Below are positions 1 to 6,736 of a stretch of DNA of 64,000 bases, one piece after another. The notes under the pieces are model-generated. The model was not told the origin of the DNA and searched no databases. It saw only the letters and a program-made list of their open reading frames with translations. The position numbers and the translations under genes are program-made. Each line of letters starts with the position of its first letter. The stretch's first letter is position 1. Source of the DNA: JACVRW01 sp963813495 (lineage in GTDB: Bacteria > Actinomycetota > Thermoleophilia > Solirubrobacterales > Thermoleophilaceae); assembly GCA_963813495.1 (NCBI GenBank), contig CAWEZC010000001.1, positions 62,001 through 126,000 of the forward strand. The letters are read 5' to 3'.

Positions 1-1161
1 CAGAAGGCCATCACCGAGATGGTCCGCCAGTTCGTGGACAATGAGGTCCTGCCGATCGCCGAGGAGCACGACCACGAGGACAAGTTTCCCGAGGCCGTTG
101 TCGAGCAGATGAAGGAGCTCGGCCTGTTCGGTGTGACGATTCCCGAGGAGTACGGCGGGATGGGGCTCGACCTCACCACTTACACGATGATCGTCGAGGA
201 GCTGAGCCGCGGCTGGATCTCGGTCTCGGGCATCGTCAACACGCACTTCATCGGCTCCTACCTGCTGATGAAGTTCGGCACCGACGAGCAGAAGGAGTAC
301 TTCCTGCCGAAGATGGCCACCGGCGAGATCCGCGCCGCCTTCTCTCTGTCCGAGCCCGAGTGCGGTTCGGACGTCCAGGGCATCAAGGCCACGGCCAAGA
401 AGACCGAGGACGGCGACTGGGAGCTCAACGGCCAGAAGATGTGGGTGACCAACGGGCTGCGCTCCGCCGTGGTTTTCGTGCTCATGAAGAGCGACCCCAA
501 GGCCGAGCCGGCGCACACCGGGATGACCTGCTTCATCACCGAGAAGACCCCCGGCGAGGAGCACAACGACGGTCTCACCGTGCCGCCGCAGATCAAGAAG
601 ATGGGCTACAAGGGCGTCGAGTCCACCGAGCTGGTGTACGACGGCTTTCGCTGTCCGCCCGAGCGCATCCTCGGCGGCGAGGAGGCCGGCCTCGGCAAGG
701 GCTTCGGGCAGATGATGGATGCGCTCGAGGTGGGTCGCGTGAACGTGGCCGCCCGCGGCGTGGGTATCGCCCAGCGGGCGCTCGAGCTCGCTCTGAAGTA
801 CTCGCAGGAGCGCAAGGCCTTCGGCCGCGCCATCGCCAAGCACCAGGCCATCCAGTTCAAGCTGGCGGACATGGCCACCAAGATCGAGGCCGCCCGCCTG
901 CTCACGCTCAAGGCGGCGCGCATGAAGGATGCCGGTGACCGCTCCGACCTCGAGGCCGGCATGGCCAAGCTGTTCGCCTCCGAGACGGGCAAGGAGGTCG
1001 TGGAGGAGTCCTTCCGCATCCACGGCGGCTACGGCTACTCGAAGGAGTACGAGATCGAGCGGCTCTACCGCGACGCGCCGCTGCTCCTGATCGGCGAGGG
1101 CACGTCAGAGATCCAGCGCATGGTGATCGGCAAGAAGCTGCTCGAGCGCAACAAGATCTGA
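1..1161 (+). CDS. Acyl-CoA dehydrogenase, methylsuccinyl-CoA dehydrogenase candidate (5' truncated)
   Basis: The reading frame is open from base 1, and the residues before the first ATG at 19 (QKAITE) fit the family, so the true start lies outside the window. The protein is a FAD-dependent acyl-CoA dehydrogenase that desaturates a short acyl-CoA and passes electrons to ETF. Visible family blocks are the FAD/substrate segment AFSLSEPECGSDV, the middle-domain WVTNG, the helical-domain RKAFGR and the C-terminal IHGGYGYSKEYEIERLYRDA followed by EGTSEIQR. The same window encodes Ccr, Ecm, a MaoC hydratase and Mcl, so (2S)-methylsuccinyl-CoA dehydrogenase (Mcd) is a reasonable role, but this is context inference. 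Glutaryl-, isobutyryl- or butyryl-CoA dehydrogenase remain possible. Confidence 0.9.
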   Translation, partial: QKAITEMVRQFVDNEVLPIAEEHDHEDKFPEAVVEQMKELGLFGVTIPEEYGGMGLDLTTYTMIVEELSRGWISVSGIVNTHFIGSYLLMKFGTDEQKEYFLPKMATGEIRAAFSLSEPECGSDVQGIKATAKKTEDGDWELNGQKMWVTNGLRSAVVFVLMKSDPKAEPAHTGMTCFITEKTPGEEHNDGLTVPPQIKKMGYKGVESTELVYDGFRCPPERILGGEEAGLGKGFGQMMDALEVGRVNVAARGVGIAQRALELALKYSQERKAFGRAIAKHQAIQFKLADMATKIEAARLLTLKAARMKDAGDRSDLEAGMAKLFASETGKEVVEESFRIHGGYGYSKEYEIERLYRDAPLLLIGEGTSEIQRMVIGKKLLERNKI

Positions 1162-1186
1162 GTCTCTCTCGACTAACCTCCGGGAC

Positions 1187-1540
1187 GTGTCAGCCGGAGA
1201 CACCAGGACTCTCATCACGCAGGCCGTGGAGCGCCTCCAGGAGCAGGTGCCGTCGCTGAAGCAGGTCAAGCTGGTGGTGCGTCTCGAGCTGCGCGCCCGC
1301 GGGGCCGACGTACCGATCTGGCGGGTCGAAGTACCGGGACCGGTGGTGACCCGCGACCCCGCGGGCGACGCGCGCATCGACGTGTCGGTCAACCGCCCGC
1401 AGTTCAACGAGCTCGCGGCCGAGGGCACCCTGCGCGAGTGGGTTGAGGCCTACGAGCACGGCCATGTGCGGGTGACGGGGGACGCCGCCGTGACCAAGCT
1501 GCTCGGCAATGTCATCCAGCGCCAGCTGGCGCGCGCTTAG
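1187..1540 (+). CDS. SCP2-like sterol-transfer family protein
   Basis: A 117-residue protein starting at GTG 1187, 25 bases after the dehydrogenase stop and probably co-transcribed with it. The pattern of an amphipathic N-terminus, a beta-rich core with DARIDVSVNRPQFNELA, and a C-terminal helix with GHVRVTGDAAVTKLLGNVIQ matches the SCP2 fold, which binds a hydrophobic ligand such as a fatty acyl-CoA. There is no signal peptide, so it is cytoplasmic. Its place behind an acyl-CoA dehydrogenase suggests acyl-CoA or lipid handling. The ligand is unknown. Confidence 0.65.
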   Translation: MSAGDTRTLITQAVERLQEQVPSLKQVKLVVRLELRARGADVPIWRVEVPGPVVTRDPAGDARIDVSVNRPQFNELAAEGTLREWVEAYEHGHVRVTGDAAVTKLLGNVIQRQLARA

Positions 1541-1555
1541 AAGGAGCTCGGCCGC

Positions 1556-1828
1556 TCAGCCGGCCGGCGGGCGCTCCAGCGCCGCGCCGCCGTCGTAGAG
1601 CTTCACCACTCGCAGCGCGCCGGGGGGCGCGGCGTCGAGGCAGAGCTCGCAGAGCACACACTCGTCCAGGTTCTCGCGCCGGATCTCGACGCCGCTGTCC
1701 CCCGCGGCGAAGATGTCGACCGGGCAGGCCTCCTCGAGTCTGCGCGCCAGCTCGGCGTCGGCCCGAACGGAGTCGGCCACCTCCACACCGATGAAGATGC
1801 CGTGCCGCTCGCCGGCCTCCGCGCTCAC
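1556..1828 (-). CDS. Small ferredoxin-like [4Fe-4S] protein
   Basis: A 90-residue protein with an ACPVDIF segment near residue 35 and a DECVLCELC segment near residue 57, giving CxxCxxC plus a separate CP cysteine. This is enough ligands for one [4Fe-4S] cluster in the style of FixX-like or actinobacterial 4Fe ferredoxins. Its GTG start overlaps the stop of the upstream synthetase alpha gene (GTGA), so the two are translationally coupled and form the 3' end of a three-gene operon. Coupling of a ferredoxin to an acyl-CoA synthetase is unusual. It may serve the neighbouring acyl-CoA dehydrogenase or an unseen oxidoreductase. Confidence 0.7.
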   Translation of the reverse strand: MSAEAGERHGIFIGVEVADSVRADAELARRLEEACPVDIFAAGDSGVEIRRENLDECVLCELCLDAAPPGALRVVKLYDGGAALERPPAG

Positions 1829-2742
1829 GCCGTCACCCCCAGCCGCGCCTTGACGAGCCCGGGGATCTCGGCGATCTCCTCCGCCACCACGATCCCCGCG
1901 GCGCCGAGCCGGGCGATCTTCTCGGCCGCGGTGTCCTCCTTGCCTTCGACGATCGTGCCGGCGTGGCCGAAGCTCATGCCAGGCATCTCGTCCATGAAGC
2001 GGCCGGCCATGAAGGCCACGATGGGCAGACGCGAGTCGTGTTCGGTCACCCAGGCTGCGAGCTCCGCCTCCATGCGACCGCCGGGCTCGGTGTAGATCAC
2101 GATCGCCTGAGTCTGCTCGTCGGCCTCGAACAGGGGCATCAGCTCGGCGTAGCTCGAACCGATGATGGCGTCGCCGCCGATCGAGACGGCGGTGGACTGG
2201 CCCAGTCCGGCTGCGGTGAGGGTGGACGACATCTCGGTGGTCATGCCGCCGGAGCGCGAGATCACGCCCACCGGGCCTGGGGAGTAGGCCTTGGCCGCAT
2301 CCTTGGCCGGTCCGCCGATGCCACCCATCTTGATCACCTCAGGCACGATGATGCCAAGGCAGTTGGGGCCGATGATGCGGGCGCCGTGCCGGCCGGCCAG
2401 CTCCACCATCTGGGCCACGTCGCCGCGCGGGATGCGCTCGGTGACGATCACCACGAGCTCCACGCCGTTCTCGATCGCCTCGAACACCGCGTCCTTGGTG
2501 AAGGCGGGCGGCACGGTCACAACCGAGCCGTCGATCGGGCCGCCGTGGTGCTCGACCGCTTGGGCGACCGTGTCGAACACGGGCACGCCGTGCACGTCGC
2601 GTCCCTTGCGACCGGGCGTGACGCCGCCCACGATGCGGGCGCCGGTGCCGTAGTCGAGGCACTCGCGGGTCAGGTTGACCGCCTCGCGGCCGGTGATGCC
2701 CTGGACGATGAAGGTCGTCTCGCTGCCGATGAGGATGCTCAC
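1825..2742 (-). CDS. sucD: ADP-forming acyl-CoA synthetase, alpha subunit (SucD-like)
   Basis: This is the CoA-binding and phosphohistidine subunit of a succinyl-CoA-synthetase-type ligase. It begins with the family sequence SILIGSETTFIVQGITGREA, keeps the CoA-domain GGVTPGRKG and carries the active-site block SFGHAGTIVEGKEDTA with the phosphorylated His. I chose GTG at 2742 because it matches the usual SucD N-terminus. An in-frame ATG at 2775 would add 11 residues and overlap the beta gene. The beta gene lies 16 bases upstream, and the ferredoxin gene overlaps the stop. Succinate is the default substrate, but malate (MtkB role) is possible because a malyl-CoA lyase lies nearby. Confidence 0.85.
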   Translation of the reverse strand: MSILIGSETTFIVQGITGREAVNLTRECLDYGTGARIVGGVTPGRKGRDVHGVPVFDTVAQAVEHHGGPIDGSVVTVPPAFTKDAVFEAIENGVELVVIVTERIPRGDVAQMVELAGRHGARIIGPNCLGIIVPEVIKMGGIGGPAKDAAKAYSPGPVGVISRSGGMTTEMSSTLTAAGLGQSTAVSIGGDAIIGSSYAELMPLFEADEQTQAIVIYTEPGGRMEAELAAWVTEHDSRLPIVAFMAGRFMDEMPGMSFGHAGTIVEGKEDTAAEKIARLGAAGIVVAEEIAEIPGLVKARLGVTA

Positions 2743-2758
2743 GCCGCCACGCCCATGA

Positions 2759-4033
2759 CTACCCCCGCGGGGCATCCAGCCCCGCGGCTTGAGATCCAGG
2801 GCCGGCCTCCGGCCGTGTTTCAGTGGGCGGGCTCTGCCCGCCCTTCTCCACCGCCCGCCGGGCTGCTTCGTGCATGGACACGCTGCGGTCGCAGTACTCC
2901 ACGCCGTACCGCTCGAGGATCTTGAAGCCCTCCTCCTCCCAGGCGCCCGGGATGCGGAAGATGGCGATCTTCTCGGCCGGGTCGTAGCCCAGCTCGAGGC
3001 AGGCCTTGATCACGCCGCGGGCCACGATGTCGACCCGCGTGTTGGACACGATCGACATCATCACCGCGATCTTGTCCACGCCCGGCTTCTGCAGTACGAG
3101 CTTGGCCAGCCCGGCCGCCTTGCGCACCGACGGGTTTCCACCGATCTCGCAGTAGTTGGCCGGGCGCCCGCCGTGCGCCCGGACGGCGTCGAAGAGGGTC
3201 AGCGAGCCGCCGCCGGCACCGATCACGAGCCCGAGGTCGCCGTCGAACTCGGTCACGTTGCCGGCCACGCCGCGATGGTCCATGGCGTCGACCTCCTCAC
3301 CGGCCAGCTCGAACTCGGTGGGCTCACGCGCCTCGCGGGTCTCTTCGGGAGCGACTCCCAGCTCGGCCAGCAGGGCCTTCTGGCGGGGACGGCCCTCGTT
3401 CTCCATGTCCATGTGCGCGTCGAGGGCGATGAAGGAGCCGTCCTCGAGCTCGCCGAGCGGGTTGATCTCGGCCAGCGTCATGTCGTACTCGGTGAACAGG
3501 CGCGCCAGGCGGGTGAGGATCGGGGTGATGCGGGTGAGCTGGCGCCCGGTGACGCCGGTGGAGGCGATCGTCTCCTTGGCCATGAAGTCGCTCAGTGGCT
3601 GGAGCGTGGAGAAGTGCCGGCGCCCCACCTTGTCGGGCTGCTCCTCGGCGACCTGCTCGATGTCGATTCCGCCCACCGGCGAGAAGATCATCACCGGCCG
3701 CTTGCGCAGCCCGTCCCAGACCACTCCCGCGTAGTACTCCTGCTTGACCTCGGCCTTCGGGTCGACCAGCACGCCGCGCGGCATGTGGCCGCCGATCTCG
3801 AGCAGCAGGATGGCGCTGGCGTGCTCGGCGGCCTCGTCCGGCGACTCGGCGAACTTCACGCCGCCGGCCTTCATGCGCCCACCGGTCAGGACCTGCGACT
3901 TGACCACGGTCGGGCCGCCGATCCGATGCGCGATCTCCCGCGCCTCCTGGGCGGTGGTGGCGAAGCCGAAGTCGGTGACGGGGATGCCCGCGCGCTTGAC
4001 GATCTCGCGGGCCTCGTATTCGAAGAACCTCAT
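2759..4033 (-). CDS. sucC: ADP-forming acyl-CoA synthetase, beta subunit (ATP-grasp, SucC-like)
   Basis: A 424-residue ATP-grasp subunit that binds nucleotide and the carboxylate. The N-terminal ATP-grasp domain (about residues 1-220) shows EYEAREIVKRAGIPV, VVKSQVLTGGRMKAGGVKF and the metal-site region LAEINPLGELEDG. The C-terminal ligase domain shows GLVIGAGGGSLTLFDAV and CEIGGNPSVRKAAGLAKLVL. It diverges from textbook SucC, lacking the usual MNIHEYQAKEL start and carrying an extra low-complexity tail after residue 400. It is the first gene of the sucC-sucD-ferredoxin operon. Succinate is the default substrate; malate or another C4-C5 acid is an open alternative. Confidence 0.8.
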   Translation of the reverse strand: MRFFEYEAREIVKRAGIPVTDFGFATTAQEAREIAHRIGGPTVVKSQVLTGGRMKAGGVKFAESPDEAAEHASAILLLEIGGHMPRGVLVDPKAEVKQEYYAGVVWDGLRKRPVMIFSPVGGIDIEQVAEEQPDKVGRRHFSTLQPLSDFMAKETIASTGVTGRQLTRITPILTRLARLFTEYDMTLAEINPLGELEDGSFIALDAHMDMENEGRPRQKALLAELGVAPEETREAREPTEFELAGEEVDAMDHRGVAGNVTEFDGDLGLVIGAGGGSLTLFDAVRAHGGRPANYCEIGGNPSVRKAAGLAKLVLQKPGVDKIAVMMSIVSNTRVDIVARGVIKACLELGYDPAEKIAIFRIPGAWEEEGFKILERYGVEYCDRSVSMHEAARRAVEKGGQSPPTETRPEAGPGSQAAGLDAPRG

Positions 4034-4304
4034 TGGGGGGCGGGAACCCTAGCGAGCGGGCCCCGCGAAAGGGGTGTGCGCCGATTGAAAGCGATCAGAA
4101 AGCAAGTGCGGTCAGCCTCCCCACATGCCCACAGGACCACTTCTGGCCACGCTTGCCTCGCGGGCGCTCGACCGCACCCCGCCACCGCGCTCACGACGGC
4201 GCCGGCTCGGCCGCTCCGCGCGGGCGCTGGGCGAGGAGCCTGTCACGGATCACGCCTCGGCGGCGGCCTCCCGCTCGCCGGCTGCGCCGCCCGGCCGTCG
4301 GCCG

Positions 4305-5735
4305 TTAGGCCGCCGCGGCCCGGTCCACGCTGAACGGCAGCTGGGGCCAGATGCGCGGGTCGCTCGCCGGGTGGTACTCGTCGAGTTCCGGCGCGTACTG
4401 GTAGCGCGCCCGGGGTCCCGCCTCCACGATCTCGGCCAGGGCGTCGACCAGCCGCTCGACATCCTCGCACGTGCTGCCCAGGCCGATGCTGGCCCGAACG
4501 GCCCCGGGCCGGGCCGGATATGAGCCCGAGCGCAGATCGGAGACCACCTGTTCCACGGCAGCGTCGGAGATGCCGAGCAGCCGCGCGATGAGCGGCTGCG
4601 CGCAGAAGCAGCCACTGCGGACGCTGATCGCGAACTCGGCGCTCAGCACGGCGGCCAGCAGTGGATGCGGATAGTCCGGGTGATCGAAGGCGGCGACCCC
4701 GACGGCATCCACCGAGCCCGGCGGCCAGAGGGAGAGCGTGCGCAGTCCCGGCACCGTCGACAGTCCCGTCCGCAGGTGTGCGGTGAGCTCCCGCTCGTAC
4801 TCGGCGACGACGGCCATGCCGAGCTCCAGCAGGCGCCGGCAGGCCACTCCGAGGGCCACCACTCCGACCACGTTCGGCGATCCAGCCTCGTAGCGCTCGG
4901 GGGCGTCCGCCCAGAGGACGTCGTCGAGCGTTACCGCCTTGATCGCGCCGCCACCCAGCAGCAGAGGCTTCTGGTCACCCATGCAGGCGGCGTTGCCGAT
5001 CAGCGCGCCGGCCCCGAGCGGGGCATAGAGCTTGTGCCCGGACAGAGCCAGGAGATCGATCCCCGTGCCGGCCATGTCGATGGGACGGTGCGGGGCGAGC
5101 TGGGCGGCGTCGACGAACAGCCGGGCGCCGTAGCGGTGCGCGAGCTCCGCGAGCCGGGCGACGGGCCACACCTCTCCGGTCACGTTGGACGCTCCCGTGA
5201 CCGCCACCAGATCTATTTGCGTATCCGCGGAGGCGAGCGCCTCCTCGCAGGCGGCGCAGAGCTCTTCCGCTGATCGGCTGAACGGCAGCACCTCCACGCG
5301 GTGGCGCCGCCAGGGCAGCATGTTGGAGTGGTGCTCGACCGGCGTGGTGAGCACGCGCGTGCCCGCGGGCAGGGCGCCCGACAGGAGGTTGATCGCCTCG
5401 GTCGTGTTGCGCACGAAGACCACGGCGTCATCGGGGCGGGCGCCCACGAATCGAGCCACCTGGTCTCGGGCGCCCTCGAACGCGGCGGTAGCGATCTGCG
5501 ACTTGAGACCGCTGCCCCGGTGCACGCTGCCGTACCAGGGCATGAACGTCTCCACTGCCTCCCAGACCTCCTGCATCACGGGCGTGCTGGCCGCGTTGTC
5601 AAGGTTCACGTAACGCCGGGCCCGGCCGTCGAGGCACGGGACCTCGGTGTCGGACCCGAGCAGACGCACGAGGGGGCGCGCCGCGGCCGGTGCCCGGCGG
5701 CCTATGCGGCTCGGACTGTGGTGACGCTCGAGCAC
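4305..5735 (-). CDS. Class V aminotransferase fold PLP enzyme (cysteine-desulfurase-like)
   Basis: A 476-residue PLP enzyme of the SufS/CsdA and isopenicillin-N-epimerase-like group. Visible blocks are YVNLDNAASTPVMQEVW near residue 45, the GAR..DAVVFVRNTTEAINLL substrate segment, the PLP-lysine motif LLALSGHKLYAPLGAGALIG, and a late cysteine in VRSGCFCAQPLIARLLG at the place of a desulfurase catalytic loop. Desulfurase or selenocysteine-lyase-like activity is likely but not proven. The GTG start at 5735 overlaps the 3' end of the BTAD regulator gene by 34 bases, so the two form an operon. No Suf scaffold genes lie nearby. The N-terminal 40 residues are low complexity and the true start may be internal. 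Confidence 0.75.
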   Translation of the reverse strand: MLERHHSPSRIGRRAPAAARPLVRLLGSDTEVPCLDGRARRYVNLDNAASTPVMQEVWEAVETFMPWYGSVHRGSGLKSQIATAAFEGARDQVARFVGARPDDAVVFVRNTTEAINLLSGALPAGTRVLTTPVEHHSNMLPWRRHRVEVLPFSRSAEELCAACEEALASADTQIDLVAVTGASNVTGEVWPVARLAELAHRYGARLFVDAAQLAPHRPIDMAGTGIDLLALSGHKLYAPLGAGALIGNAACMGDQKPLLLGGGAIKAVTLDDVLWADAPERYEAGSPNVVGVVALGVACRRLLELGMAVVAEYERELTAHLRTGLSTVPGLRTLSLWPPGSVDAVGVAAFDHPDYPHPLLAAVLSAEFAISVRSGCFCAQPLIARLLGISDAAVEQVVSDLRSGSYPARPGAVRASIGLGSTCEDVERLVDALAEIVEAGPRARYQYAPELDEYHPASDPRIWPQLPFSVDRAAAA

Positions 5736-6484
5736 GTGGCGAGCGGCGGGTCGAGTTCGTGACAGAGGATCGCCCTCTCTAGAGCCCGCAACTCCGATGA
5801 CGGCTCCAGGCCGAGATCGTCCACGAGCGCGCGCCGGGCGGCGCGGTATTCGGCCAGCGCCTCCGCCTGACGGCCGGCGCGGTAGAGGGCGAGCATGAGC
5901 TGGCCGCGCAGTCGCTCCCGCAGGGGGTGCTGCTGCACGAGGGCCTCGAGCTCCCCGGTGAGCTCCGCGTGACGACCGCAGGCGAGGTCGGCGTCGACCC
6001 GCTCACTGAGGCAGGTGAGGCGCAGGTCGTCGAGCCGCGCGATCTCCGGCTGGGCGAAGCCGTCCTCGCCCACGTCGACCAGCGGCGGACCCCGCCAGAG
6101 TCCAAGCGCCTCACGCAACGTCTCGGCCGCCTGCCAGGGCGCTCCCCGCGCCAACTCCTCAGCACCTCGCAAGCGGCCATCCTCGAAACGGTCGGCATCG
6201 ACCGACCCCCGCGGCACACGCAGGGCGTAGCCGCCTCCCTCTGAGACGAGGGCGCCCTCGCCCACGGCCGCACGCAGTCTGGACGCCACCACGTGGACGA
6301 CGTTCTTCGCGTTTCTCAGGTCCGCACTACCCCAGAGCTCGTCCACGATTCGGTCGACGTGCACCGTCGCGTCGCGGTGCACGAGGAGCAGCGAGAGGAA
6401 CGAGAGGACCCGGCCGCGCGGGACGAGCGCCCTCTGACCGGCTTCCAGATGAACCTGGACCGGCCCGAGAATGCGGAAATTCAT
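5702..6484 (-). CDS. BTAD / AfsR-SARP-type transcriptional regulator
   Basis: A 260-residue regulator. The N-terminal OmpR-like winged helix (residues 1-95) begins MNFRILGPVQVHLE and includes LLVHRDATVHVDRIVDELWG and NAKNVVHVVASRLRAAVG. It is followed by a BTAD helical domain (about 100-250) with ERVDADLACGRHAELTGELE, HPLRERLRGQLMLALYRAGR and AEYRAARRALVDDLGLEPS. There is no ATPase or TPR region, so it is a short SARP. It lies upstream of and overlaps the PLP enzyme gene, and it diverges from the LuxR-family ATPase gene with about 114 bases between, so the two regulators may share that control region. Confidence 0.85.
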   Translation of the reverse strand: MNFRILGPVQVHLEAGQRALVPRGRVLSFLSLLLVHRDATVHVDRIVDELWGSADLRNAKNVVHVVASRLRAAVGEGALVSEGGGYALRVPRGSVDADRFEDGRLRGAEELARGAPWQAAETLREALGLWRGPPLVDVGEDGFAQPEIARLDDLRLTCLSERVDADLACGRHAELTGELEALVQQHPLRERLRGQLMLALYRAGRQAEALAEYRAARRALVDDLGLEPSSELRALERAILCHELDPPLATCSSVTTVRAA

Positions 6485-6598
6485 CGTTCACCAAGCTAAG
6501 GAACGCGGGGCGAGTTCCGCTACGTGGACCCTCCGTAGACTTTCACCGGGCGGCCGGCGCCCGTACGACCTTCTTCACGGCGAGCCCGGGAGCGAGAC

Positions 6599-6736
6599 AT
6601 GGAAAGTCCGACGGCTGCACGGAGCCGGACGACGGATCTCAAGATGCGGACCGACCTGCTCGAGCGCGGGGCCGATCTGGAGCAGATCGGCGCTTCGCTC
6701 CGCAGCGCGGCGGCCGGCTCGGGGGGCTCGTGGTGA
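6599..6736 (+). other. Out-of-frame N-terminus of the LuxR-family ATPase, ending at a G6 run
   Basis: From ATG 6599 (alternative ATG 6644) the frame reads LLERGADLEQIGASLRSAAAGSGG, the standard lead-in to the P-loop of large LuxR-family ATPases. It then stops at TGA 6734-6736. The ATPase itself continues in the next frame from GTG 6730. Adding one G to the six-G run at 6721-6726 would join them as SGGLVVIEGAAGIGKTS. This is therefore a one-base deletion in the assembly, a real frameshift mutation, or a slippery phase-variable site. Confidence 0.75.

Noticed and set aside
4034..4304. Terminator or riboswitch between the PLP enzyme and synthetase genes
   Set aside because: The region has GC-rich inverted segments but no stem with a clear loop and no known riboswitch blocks.
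2789..4333. 514-residue open frame on the plus strand opposite the synthetase beta gene
   Set aside because: Antisense shadow with low-complexity sequence. The minus-strand gene has clear ATP-grasp domains.
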